A stretch of 64,000 nt of DNA, from the NCBI GenBank assembly GCA_037129695.1, contig JBAXUL010000004.1:18263-82262 (forward strand). Direction: 5' to 3'. A model generated the notes under the pieces. The model was not told the origin of the DNA. It searched no databases and was given only the letters and a program-made list of their open reading frames with translations. Within the stretch, counting starts at the first letter, position 1. Every line of letters begins with the position of its first letter. Made by a program: the position numbers and the translations under genes. The stretch comes from CAINVV01 sp037129695. GTDB lineage: Bacteria > Bacteroidota > Bacteroidia > Bacteroidales > Prolixibacteraceae. This document shows positions 52,658 to 60,889 of this stretch, one piece after another.

Positions 52658-53260
52658 CTACAAATTTTCTTTCCCCGAAAAAAGCCTTTGAATATTGGAA
52701 AGATGCCTGACAATGATCATCAGGGAGCAAAAAAGAAGATAAAACAACAACCATTTCCCGGCCTGCAGAACCAGACCTGCAATAGGTAGAGTGAAGGCAA
52801 GTGCAATTGAGCCTGCAGATGTATACTTCAAAAACCGTTTCGCTATAAAATATACCCCGACAGCACAAAAAACCTCAACAGGCGCCAATAGTACTGAAGC
52901 TCCCAAAGTCGTATTCACACCCTTGCCTCCTTTCAATCGAAGAAAAATAGAAAAATTATGGCCCATAATTGCAAATATGGCAACCAGATAGACGGTTTCA
53001 TCCTGAAAAATAGCACACCCGAAGTGGTTACAAAGCAGAAAAACGGATACAGGAATCAATCCTTTCAACATATCCAGTACCTGAACCTGGATGGCAATCT
53101 TTTTGCCCGCAACCCTGCCAACATTGGTGGAGCCGATGTTGCCACTGCCCTGCTCAAGAATATTCAGACCTGTTGCCTTCTTTGTCAGTAAGTAACCAAA
53201 GGGTATCGCTCCGATCAGATAACAGAGAAGGAGAATGAATACCTGAACCATGGTCATCAT
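52658..53260 (-). CDS. plsY: Acyl-phosphate:glycerol-3-phosphate acyltransferase PlsY
   Basis: The 200-residue membrane enzyme makes lysophosphatidic acid from acyl-phosphate and glycerol-3-phosphate, the first step of phospholipid synthesis. The three conserved cytosolic loops are visible: GSGNIGSTNVGRV near residue 38, IMGHNFSIFLRLKGGKGVNT near residue 100 and IVRHLSNIQRL near the C-terminus, with about five to seven membrane helices. Three in-frame ATGs (first, second and fourth codon) could start it. The start overlaps the peroxiredoxin stop by 4 bp (ATGA). It is last in an operon whose first gene is a DhaL-DegV fusion that may produce its acyl-phosphate substrate. Confidence 0.95.
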   Translation of the reverse strand: MMTMVQVFILLLCYLIGAIPFGYLLTKKATGLNILEQGSGNIGSTNVGRVAGKKIAIQVQVLDMLKGLIPVSVFLLCNHFGCAIFQDETVYLVAIFAIMGHNFSIFLRLKGGKGVNTTLGASVLLAPVEVFCAVGVYFIAKRFLKYTSAGSIALAFTLPIAGLVLQAGKWLLFYLLFCSLMIIVRHLSNIQRLFSGKENL

Positions 53261-54012
53261 TTCAATTCTTTCAATATTTTAAGTGCCTCACTCACATGCA
53301 TTTCGGCTTTTATCTGGGAATTAAACATGTAAACGACTTTCCCCTCTTTATTGACAACGTAGGTTACTCTGCCTGGAATCAAACCCAGCAAATTGGTTGG
53401 CACACCGAAGAGCTGGCGGATTTTTTCTCCCTCATCACTGAGAAGGGTGTAATTAAGTTTGTATTTGTCGGCAAATTCCTTGTGGCTTTTCACCGATTGG
53501 GAACTGATCCCAATGATCACCGCGTCAGCATCCCTGAAAACTTCAAATTGGTCTCTGAAAGAACATGCCTCCTTGGTACATCCCGGACTATCATCTTTGG
53601 GGTAAAAGTAAATTACAAGATTCTTCCTGCCAAGAACATCACTTATTTCAAAGCGTTTCCCATTCTGATCATTCAATGAAAATCCAGGAATGGTGCTGCC
53701 CACCGAAATTTTCGCATTGCCATCGGTATTTCCTGCCTGTGCCTGATTCCCAAAATTGAAATAAAGAACAAATAAAACCAGGTATACTGACAAATAAATA
53801 CGGTATGAATTTCTTAACCTATTGTGCTGCAGGCTTCCAGGAAAATCATAACCGAAAAGCACTTTTAACTCTTTCATGAAAACGGGTTTTACATTGATAA
53901 TCCAACTATCTGTCTGGTAAACTATCTTCCTGAATCGACTGCGAAACCAGGTTAAGGGAATGCCCCATATAACAAAAAGTAGGAGCCATATATTGTGAAT
54001 GATAAAGTTCAT
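53257..54012 (-). CDS. PrxQ/BCP-type peroxiredoxin with N-terminal membrane segments
   Basis: Starting at 54012 (MNFIIHNIWLLL) gives a 251-residue protein. The first 90 residues carry two hydrophobic segments (about 5-22 and 73-90) joined by a basic loop. The C-terminal 150 residues are a BCP/PrxQ peroxiredoxin: GSTIPGFSLNDQNGKRFEIS, then YFYPKDDSPGCTKEACSFRD with peroxidatic Cys and a resolving Cys five residues on, and FGVPTNLLGLIPGRVTYVVN. The peroxidase domain should face the periplasm if both helices span the membrane once each with the linker inside. BCP fused to a membrane anchor is uncommon. It overlaps plsY by 4 bp. Confidence 0.85.
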   Translation of the reverse strand: MNFIIHNIWLLLFVIWGIPLTWFRSRFRKIVYQTDSWIINVKPVFMKELKVLFGYDFPGSLQHNRLRNSYRIYLSVYLVLFVLYFNFGNQAQAGNTDGNAKISVGSTIPGFSLNDQNGKRFEISDVLGRKNLVIYFYPKDDSPGCTKEACSFRDQFEVFRDADAVIIGISSQSVKSHKEFADKYKLNYTLLSDEGEKIRQLFGVPTNLLGLIPGRVTYVVNKEGKVVYMFNSQIKAEMHVSEALKILKELK

Positions 54013-54101
54013 CAGTTTATAATTTGTATTTAATTTGGAAGATGGAATCCCCGTTTGTGACAATTATTATCTCAGTTAGTGATTCCAAAATCATGAAGAT
54101 T

Positions 54102-54893
54102 TCATTTGAAACTATTTTTTGGAAACCATGGAATAAATGAGGATGTATTTTTTATATATTCCTCATATTCAGGCTTTTTAATCTTAAGCGATTTTTCGAG
54201 CAGCGCAACTCCTGAAACCTTGATGATTAAGGCCGTCATCAAGACTGTACCCAAAACCGGAATAAAGCTACCTGCTGACATACAAAGGAGTGCAAATCCC
54301 CACCAAACGGCAGCATCACCGAAATAATTTGGATGCCGCGTATATTTCCAGAAACCGGTATTGAGTATTTTGCCTTTATTGGAAGGATCTGATTTGAATC
54401 TGGCGAGTTGCCAGTCACCACCTGCCTCAAAAATGAAACCAATGAACCAAACTAAAATCCCTGCAAAATCAAGCCAGGTAAGTTCCTGCTGTATTGAATC
54501 ATATTGTGCTCCAAGAAGAGGAGAAGAAATCAACCACATCAATACTCCCTGCAATAAGAAAGTCTGAAAGTAGCTGATCCACCAGTATCGGTTCTCACCG
54601 TACTTTAGACGGAATTCACGGTAACGAAAATCCTCCCCCTTACCTATATTCCTCCATGCCAGATAGATAGACAAACGCAACCCCCATAATAGGACCATTC
54701 CCAACAATAATACTTTTCTTACCCCAATCTCTTCAGTTAATACAAAATAGGCTGTTGCAGAGACCACAAAACCAATTCCCCAAAACAAGTCTACAATACT
54801 CACATTTTTCAGAAATATACTAACCAGCCATAACAAGGTCATCATGCCGATGATCAAGGCCAGGTTAATCAAATAGATGCTCAAAAAGCTCAT
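54102..54893 (-). CDS. DUF1295 membrane protein
   Basis: The 263-residue protein has about six to seven membrane helices and the DUF1295 blocks WLVSIFLKNVSIVDLFWGIG, the middle RYREFRLKYGENRYWWISYF and NTGFWKYTRHPNYFGDAAVW, the latter resembling the steroid-reductase/isoprenylcysteine methyltransferase C-terminal domain that binds NADPH or SAM. The function in bacteria is unknown. It lies 10 bp after the DhaL-DegV gene and 89 bp before the peroxiredoxin gene, so it is part of a lipid-related operon. Confidence 0.85.
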   Translation of the reverse strand: MSFLSIYLINLALIIGMMTLLWLVSIFLKNVSIVDLFWGIGFVVSATAYFVLTEEIGVRKVLLLGMVLLWGLRLSIYLAWRNIGKGEDFRYREFRLKYGENRYWWISYFQTFLLQGVLMWLISSPLLGAQYDSIQQELTWLDFAGILVWFIGFIFEAGGDWQLARFKSDPSNKGKILNTGFWKYTRHPNYFGDAAVWWGFALLCMSAGSFIPVLGTVLMTALIIKVSGVALLEKSLKIKKPEYEEYIKNTSSFIPWFPKNSFK

Positions 54894-54903
54894 GAATTCA
54901 AAA

Positions 54904-56700
54904 TTAGGTTAACATGATTGAAACCGCCGTTGCGCCAACACCAGCGTTCATTCCGATTACCGGTGAAATATCGACAACCGCGAGAGGTTCAAACCCGGTA
55001 AGTTGTTGCATTTGTCTGCTGTATTCATTCGCTCCGTCCAGATTATGAGCATGCAAAACGATGTATTTCCAAATTTTGTGTTCCATCTGCAAATCCTGGA
55101 TTTTCCGGATAACCAGGCTCACATTTGAAGACTGACTGAACGTTTTGCCAATCAGGGTTGATTTACCATGCTCATCCATCGAGACAATCGGTTTAATGTT
55201 GAGCAGAGCTGAGATGAAGCCTTTTGGTTTGGAAACCCTTCCTCCTTTTACCATGTATTTCAAGGTCTTTACGCTGACAAAAACGCGCGCTTTCTTAATC
55301 CAATCATCCATTGATAAAAGAATTTCGTTGAGAGTTGCACCTTCTTCTATGGCCATTGCTGTACGCAACACGATTAATCCAAGCGCACCGGATAAATTTT
55401 TCGAATCAAAGACATGAACCGGTTTGTTGAATTCTTTGGAAATTCGCTCTGCGGCCTTTTTACTGTTTTGCAGGGTACCGCTAAATTGAGAGGTGAGATG
55501 AATGGCCACCACGGCATCATAATGAGAAGCAAGGTGGGAAAATAGATTGTTAAATGACCTTTCATTGATCTGCGAGGTATGTGGAAACAAAGAACTGCTC
55601 TCCAATAAATCGTAAAACAATTCAGGTGTGATAGTTACTTTGTCCAGATAATGATTCTCACCAAAGTTGAGGTTTAAGGGAATCACATGAATCTGGTATA
55701 AGTCCAGAAGTTCCTGGGGTAAATCGCATGTTGAATCTGTGACCAGGGCAATCTTCCACTTCCGGTTCTTCACCACTTCGTTTTGTCTCACCATATCATC
55801 CACTTTTTGAGATGTGATGGTTCCATATCCTCTTAAGTCTTTGAAAAGATCTGCAGGTCGATTGGTGTGAACATGGATGCGTGTTGTTTTGGCCGCTCCA
55901 GCAACAACGACAGAATCGCCAAAACGTTGAAGAAGTGACTGAATCGTTGACTGGTCTGCGGATGTATTTTTTATCAGTGCTTCAGTACAATACCGAAACT
56001 CTAAGTTATCATTGATCGCATCGTCACTGTGCACCAGCGAAACAATTTGAGGTGATTCAGCAATCAGGCTCCTGAAATTTCTGGACCGTATCAGATCGCT
56101 GATTCCTTCAATAAAAACCACAAATCCTTTGGCGCCGGCATCAACCAGGTTGAACTGTTTCAATATCTTCAACTTCTCTTTGGTTTCAAGAAGTGAGGTC
56201 CTCAGAATGTCAAGCGACTCAATAAGAACCTGATTAAAATCCGTTGCGATCTCTTTTCTGCTGTACAGAAAATCAGCCCAATCACTGATTACCGTAAGCA
56301 TTGTTCCTTCAACCGGATTTGCAACAGCCTGATAGATATACCTGACTGATCTTTTAACGATTTCAGCAAATTCAGAAAAAGTCAGAACGTGTTTATCCTC
56401 CGTTTCAAGGCTAATTCCATAAAAAAACTGGGCAAATATAACTCCTGAATTTCCCCTTGCTCCAATCAGCGCAGCCTCGGCGATCACATCTGCAGTTGCT
56501 GTAAATGAACGATCGGGTTGAATGTTATCCATGATCGATCTGACAGTGGATGCCAAATTAGTACCGGTATCTTTGTCGTTAACCGGGAAAACATTGATCT
56601 TATTAATTTCAATCTGATGCTGGAGAATTCTTTGGGCACCCGCAATAAAGGTATAATAGAGATATCTCCCATCAATCTGGTAAACCGCTCGATTTTTCAT
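54904..56700 (-). CDS. DhaL/FakA-like and DegV/FakB-like fusion protein (putative fatty acid kinase)
   Basis: The 598-residue protein joins two normally separate parts. Residues 1-200 are a DhaL kinase domain (NVFPVNDKDTGTNLASTVRS with the Asp cluster for Mg-ATP, then ALIGARGNSGVIFAQFFYG). About 225-310 match the FakA middle domain (FRYCTEALIKN, GDSVVVAGAAKTTRIHVHTN). From about 315 to the end it is DegV (ALVTDSTCDLPQELLDLY, TSQFSGTLQNSKKAAERI, LKYMVKGGRVSKPKGFISAL). In Firmicutes FakA phosphorylates fatty acids bound by FakB, giving acyl-phosphate. The fusion and its operon with plsY suggest a self-contained route for exogenous fatty acids. Confidence 0.88.
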   Translation of the reverse strand: MKNRAVYQIDGRYLYYTFIAGAQRILQHQIEINKINVFPVNDKDTGTNLASTVRSIMDNIQPDRSFTATADVIAEAALIGARGNSGVIFAQFFYGISLETEDKHVLTFSEFAEIVKRSVRYIYQAVANPVEGTMLTVISDWADFLYSRKEIATDFNQVLIESLDILRTSLLETKEKLKILKQFNLVDAGAKGFVVFIEGISDLIRSRNFRSLIAESPQIVSLVHSDDAINDNLEFRYCTEALIKNTSADQSTIQSLLQRFGDSVVVAGAAKTTRIHVHTNRPADLFKDLRGYGTITSQKVDDMVRQNEVVKNRKWKIALVTDSTCDLPQELLDLYQIHVIPLNLNFGENHYLDKVTITPELFYDLLESSSLFPHTSQINERSFNNLFSHLASHYDAVVAIHLTSQFSGTLQNSKKAAERISKEFNKPVHVFDSKNLSGALGLIVLRTAMAIEEGATLNEILLSMDDWIKKARVFVSVKTLKYMVKGGRVSKPKGFISALLNIKPIVSMDEHGKSTLIGKTFSQSSNVSLVIRKIQDLQMEHKIWKYIVLHAHNLDGANEYSRQMQQLTGFEPLAVVDISPVIGMNAGVGATAVSIMLT

Positions 56701-57015
56701 CCTGTTCTTTTATTCTCTTAGATATACGCAGAAACCTATATTAAGTTTTTGCAAATTACAATCAACAATCATTCAGGCTATTAACACATTTCAAAGGTAG
56801 TCTATGATTAATTATCTTTAATTTATTTCAAATAGTTGCGCATAATTGAAATTAAAACTTTTTTTGTTTGCAATTTTACAAATTGTCTTTTGAAATAATA
56901 TTTGTCAACAAGTAGTTATTTCTAACATTTGCCGGTAAAACGGATTGAACTTCTGCAATAAAGGCTGAAGGAACATTTTAGTTTTCCCGGTTACCACACG
57001 GGAAGGAGTTGTGAA
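56701..57015. other. 315-bp divergent intergenic region
   Basis: It lies between the DhaL-DegV gene (minus) and the SDR gene (plus) and must contain both promoters. It is AT-rich and no gene is supported. A good Shine-Dalgarno-like GGAAGGAG (57001-57008) stands 7 bp before the SDR start codon, which is rare in this window. Confidence 0.5.
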
Positions 57016-58467
57016 ATGAAAATTCTGCTGACAGGCGCTACCGGATACATAGGGAAAAGAGTACTCCCTGTTCTTTTGGAACAGGGACATGAAGTTGTTT
57101 GCTGCATTCGGGATAAGAATCGTTTCCCGACAGGTGGCATATACAAACATCCCAACATTTTTCTTCTTGAAATAGATTTTCTCAAAGAACCTGATAGTTA
57201 CGATACCATTTCCAATATAGATGCGGCCTATTACCTGATCTATCCGATGGGTAGCAAGTCCAATAGTCCTAGCCAACAGGAAGAGACCATTGCGAGAAAT
57301 TTTGTAGAGATGATCAAACTGACTTCCTCCAGGCAAATCATCTATCTAGGAAGTATATCCCAGATTACTCATCAAGAAAACCGAGCTACTACTAACAGTG
57401 TGGAAGCAATTCTAAAAACTTCCGGAATACCTATAACCTCTCTTCAAACCGAAATTATCGTAGGTTCAGGCAGTGCATCATTTGAAATTATCAGGGATCT
57501 GGTAGAATTACTTCCGGTGATGATTGCTCCTAAGTGGCTCAATACCAAAACTCAGCCAATTGCCATCAGAAATGTACTCGAATATTTGACAGGCGTATTG
57601 CTGAGAGAGGAGACTTATAATCAAACTTATGAAATCGGAGGACCAGATAAATTGTCGTACAAAGAAATGCTTCTTCAATTTGCTGAAGTTCGCGGATTGA
57701 AAAGGCGCATTTTTATAGTTCCCGTTATGACGGTCAGGTTCTCGTCCTATTGGGTGTATTTAATTACCTCTACTTCCTACAGTCTGGCCAAGTATCTCGT
57801 CGACAGCATGAAATCGGAGGTGATTGCCAAAGAAAACAATCTGGATTCCATGCTTGACCTATCGCTTATTTCCTACAAGGATTCGGTAAAGTTGGCTTTT
57901 CAGCGAATTGAACAAAACAATGTAGTATCGAGCTGGAAGGATTCCCTGGTGTCAAGTTATGACGACAATTCTTTGCTTGAACATGTAAAAGTGCCATCAA
58001 AAGGTTGCTACAGAGACAGACGAAAGATGGAGATTACCACGAGTGTAGATCAGGTTTTAAGCAATATGTGGTCGATTGGCGGTGAAAGAGGATGGTATTA
58101 CGGGAACTGGCTTTGGGATATCCGTGGTTACCTGGATAAATTATGGGGTGGTGTCGGTTTGCGGAGAGGAAGAACCAATGCAAATACAATTTTCACAGGC
58201 GACACACTGGATTTCTGGCGTGTACTGGCTGCGGACAAACAAAATAAAAGGCTATTGTTGTATGCTGAAATGAAATTACCCGGCGAAGCCTGGCTAGAGT
58301 TCAGGATCATCGAAAAAAACAACAAGTACTACCTTCAGCAAACTGCCACATTCCGTCCTGTTGGAATTGCCGGAAGGCTTTACTGGTATGCAGAACTGCC
58401 ATTTCATCTCTTTATCTTCAACGGAATGGCCAGAAACCTAATCCGGTATAAAAACAACCTTCCGTAA
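57016..58467 (+). CDS. NAD(P)-binding SDR/NmrA-like protein with C-terminal DUF2867 domain
   Basis: The 483-residue protein has an N-terminal Rossmann fold (GATGYIGKRVLPVLLEQGHE, GxxGxxG at 7-13), an atypical-SDR core to about residue 300 (IYLGSISQITHQ, YEIGGPDKLSYKEMLLQFAE), and a C-terminal DUF2867 domain (WSIGGERGWYYGNWLWDIRG, WRVLAADKQNKRLLLYAEMK, MKLPGEAWLEFRI). This two-domain form is widespread and uncharacterised. It is a single gene preceded by a good ribosome-binding site and ended by a bidirectional terminator. Confidence 0.85.
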   Translation: MKILLTGATGYIGKRVLPVLLEQGHEVVCCIRDKNRFPTGGIYKHPNIFLLEIDFLKEPDSYDTISNIDAAYYLIYPMGSKSNSPSQQEETIARNFVEMIKLTSSRQIIYLGSISQITHQENRATTNSVEAILKTSGIPITSLQTEIIVGSGSASFEIIRDLVELLPVMIAPKWLNTKTQPIAIRNVLEYLTGVLLREETYNQTYEIGGPDKLSYKEMLLQFAEVRGLKRRIFIVPVMTVRFSSYWVYLITSTSYSLAKYLVDSMKSEVIAKENNLDSMLDLSLISYKDSVKLAFQRIEQNNVVSSWKDSLVSSYDDNSLLEHVKVPSKGCYRDRRKMEITTSVDQVLSNMWSIGGERGWYYGNWLWDIRGYLDKLWGGVGLRRGRTNANTIFTGDTLDFWRVLAADKQNKRLLLYAEMKLPGEAWLEFRIIEKNNKYYLQQTATFRPVGIAGRLYWYAELPFHLFIFNGMARNLIRYKNNLP

Positions 58468-58493
58468 CACATTACCATTGAGAAATTAACAAC

Positions 58494-58520
58494 AAAAAAA
58501 GAGGCCAAAAGCCTCTTTTT
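58494..58520. terminator. Bidirectional terminator
   Basis: AAAAAGAGGC (58496-58505) pairs with GCCTCTTTTT (58511-58520) across a 5-nt loop. It lies between the converging SDR gene and the small Cys-rich gene and has A- and T-runs on both sides. Confidence 0.9.
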
Positions 58521-58541
58521 ACATTTTCACCCGTAGGTAAA

Positions 58542-58757
58542 TTATTTTTTATCAGCAGGTTTTGATGTAGCCTTAGCTTCACCAGCTTTTGCATCCTTGC
58601 TGCAGCATGCAGATTTACATTCTTTTGCGCATCCACCTTTGGCATCTTTGGTGCACTCAGTTTTGGTACCTTCTTTTTTAACAGGATCAGCAGCAAAAGC
58701 AGGTGCTATCATAGCTACCCCAAAAACAAAAGTCAATACAAGGGCTAATTTTTTCAT
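58542..58757 (-). CDS. Small cysteine/lysine-rich exported protein
   Basis: I start the 71-residue protein at 58757 (MKKLALVLTFVFG), with a signal peptide cut after AFA and a mature part of about 50 residues made of Lys, Ala, Asp and six Cys (TECTKDAKGGCAKECKSACC). No family recognised. The cysteines could bind metal or form disulfides; the paired CC and CAKEC resemble metal-binding tails. It has its own terminator and is divergent from the histidine kinase gene. Confidence 0.7.
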   Translation of the reverse strand: MKKLALVLTFVFGVAMIAPAFAADPVKKEGTKTECTKDAKGGCAKECKSACCSKDAKAGEAKATSKPADKK

Positions 58758-58881
58758 AACTATCAAATTAATAATTTATATGTGTTCAAAATAAATGAAA
58801 AATTCGATTCGTCCGACATGTCATGTTGTTAATGCATTGTTAAAAAATAAAAGAAATCAAATTTGTTTATAATTTTACTCC

Positions 58882-60159
58882 ATGAGCCAACTCAAAAGAT
58901 ACGTTCCGGTCTTCATTGCCCTGCTTTCTATCCTGATACTCTTGGGTATGCAGGTTTACTGGTTGATTTATTCCTACCGGCTGGAAGAGGCGCTTTTCAG
59001 TAAAAGTGTAAGGATTGCGCTGAATCAGACGATCGCTACCCTTACTAAAGATGAAGGGGCATGTCAGTCTATGCAGAAAAGTATCTCCTGCGACAGCACA
59101 TTCAGGGCCAGCAGAAAAATAACCCCTCATGTATGGAAAAGTCTTGATGGACAAATTCGTGATGAATTGTCCCGCTACGGAATCGACCAGGAATATGAAC
59201 TGGCCATCTTCAAAGGAAAAGATACCCTCGAAATAAAAAAGCTGGATCAACTGGTAGGTTCTGCTTGTTACAGGCTCAGCCTGGATAACGTACTTGAAAT
59301 GTCAGGAACCGAAATTGGAGTCATATTTCCCAACCGCTACAATTTTTTTCTGCACCGGATGGGGTTGATGTTCCTTGGATCTGTAATCCTGATTTTATTG
59401 ATTGGTCTGTCATTTGTACTCGTGATCAGGCATTATCTGAAAGAAATTCGTCTTTCAAAAAACATCAAGGAGATGGTCAATAATCTCGCTCATGAATTCA
59501 GAACTCCGATTTCCAGTATCTCGCTTGCAGCAAAAATGATATACCAGTCAGATGAAATTTCAACTAATTTAAAATTAAAACGTTATACGGATACAATCAT
59601 CGAGGAGAATAAACGATTGCAGCGTCATTCTGATCACATTTTGCAACTTGCAGCCATTGAACAGAATAACATGGCGTATCATTTCCAGAAGACCGACATT
59701 TCAGTGGTACTGGATGAAGCCATCCGGTCGGTCAATTTCCTGGTTGAACAAAAAGGCGGAAAAATTATCAAAGAATATGGCGAAGAACCAGTTTATGTTT
59801 TTGGAGATCATGCAGAACTGGTTCATGTGATGATGAATTTACTGGTCAATGCATACAAATATTCTCATCAAAAAATTGAAATTACAGTCGCTGTAACCAA
59901 GATAGAGACCGGGACGAAGATTGAAGTAATTGACAAGGGTATTGGAATGGCTGCTCATGAAAAGAAAAAAATTTTTGAGAAATACTACAGAATTCCTACC
60001 GGCAATCAACACAACATCAAGGGATTTGGAATCGGACTTTATTATGTAAAAGCAGTCCTGAACGCGCATCATGCCTCCATTCTCGTAGAAAGTGAACCGT
60101 TAAAAGGGAGCAGATTTACCATCATCTTCCCAAAAAAGAAAGGCGAATCATGGAGTTGA
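58882..60159 (+). CDS. Two-component sensor histidine kinase (RprX-like)
   Basis: The 425-residue kinase has two membrane helices (about 8-29 and 160-183) flanking a periplasmic sensor domain of about 130 residues with three cysteines (ACQSMQ, ISCDST, SACYRL). The HisKA dimer domain has phospho-acceptor His204 in NLAHEFRTPIS, and the ATPase domain has the N-box NLLVNAYKYS, G1 DKGIGM, F-box IFEKYYR and G2 GFGIGLYYVK. The style is that of Bacteroides RprX. The stimulus is unknown. The stop overlaps the response regulator start by 10 bp. Confidence 0.92.
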   Translation: MSQLKRYVPVFIALLSILILLGMQVYWLIYSYRLEEALFSKSVRIALNQTIATLTKDEGACQSMQKSISCDSTFRASRKITPHVWKSLDGQIRDELSRYGIDQEYELAIFKGKDTLEIKKLDQLVGSACYRLSLDNVLEMSGTEIGVIFPNRYNFFLHRMGLMFLGSVILILLIGLSFVLVIRHYLKEIRLSKNIKEMVNNLAHEFRTPISSISLAAKMIYQSDEISTNLKLKRYTDTIIEENKRLQRHSDHILQLAAIEQNNMAYHFQKTDISVVLDEAIRSVNFLVEQKGGKIIKEYGEEPVYVFGDHAELVHVMMNLLVNAYKYSHQKIEITVAVTKIETGTKIEVIDKGIGMAAHEKKKIFEKYYRIPTGNQHNIKGFGIGLYYVKAVLNAHHASILVESEPLKGSRFTIIFPKKKGESWS

Positions 60160-60863
60160 AGACCAAATTGCTTCTGGTTGAGGATGACAAAAGCCTTGGA
60201 TTCCTGATGACAGAATTTCTCAATTCAAAAGGATTTGAAACAACATTGTGTCAGGATGGAATGAGTGGCTGGAGAGCCTTCAACCTGGAGACTTTTCAAT
60301 TCGCCATCCTTGATGTCATGTTACCTCTCATGGATGGATTTACTCTTGCAAAAAAAATCAGGAATAAGGAGTCAGGTATCCCGATCATCTTTGTTACCGC
60401 TCGATCCATGAAAGAGGATAAGATCAAGGGATTTAACCTTGGTATAGATGATTATATCACCAAGCCCTTCGATGAAGATGAGCTTTATTGCCGTATTCAG
60501 GCCATATTAAACAGGATAGAAATCAAACCAACAGTCACTGACGCAAAAGTCCAGATCGGAAAGTACACGTTTGAATATGCCAACCAATGCCTTTGTCTCG
60601 ATTTAGCATCCAGAAGATTAACCAGCCGTGAAAACGAGGTGATCCACCTTTTCATTCAAAATTCAGGGAAGATTGTCAAAAGAGAGGAAATTCTGACGAA
60701 AATATGGGGAAGAAACGACTATTTTTCTGGAAGAAGCCTTGATGTGTATATCTCCAAACTTAGAAAATACCTTCAGGACGATCCAGCCATTACCATTGAA
60801 AACATCTCAAAAGTTGGATTTCTTTTTCAGGTAACTGATATACTACCTGTTGCCAAAAGATAA
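60150..60863 (+). CDS. OmpR-family response regulator (RprY-like)
   Basis: The 237-residue protein has a receiver domain (LLVEDDKSLGFLMTEFLNSK, phospho-acceptor Asp55 in FAILDVMLPLMDGF, FVTARS with the Thr switch, and DDYITKPFD with the conserved Lys) and a winged-helix OmpR/PhoB output domain (LTSRENEVIHLFIQNSGKIV, RSLDVYISKLRKYLQDDPAI). It overlaps the kinase gene by 10 bp and is its partner. The resemblance is to RprY of Bacteroides. The target genes cannot be seen, though the PepSY gene downstream is convergent and not an evident member. Confidence 0.93.
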   Translation: MELKTKLLLVEDDKSLGFLMTEFLNSKGFETTLCQDGMSGWRAFNLETFQFAILDVMLPLMDGFTLAKKIRNKESGIPIIFVTARSMKEDKIKGFNLGIDDYITKPFDEDELYCRIQAILNRIEIKPTVTDAKVQIGKYTFEYANQCLCLDLASRRLTSRENEVIHLFIQNSGKIVKREEILTKIWGRNDYFSGRSLDVYISKLRKYLQDDPAITIENISKVGFLFQVTDILPVAKR

Positions 60864-60889
60864 AATATAGCATTCAAAACAGGAGAACT

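Noticed and set aside
52608..52868. 86-codon minus-strand frame near the end of plsY
   Set aside because: It overlaps plsY in another frame and has no recognisable feature.
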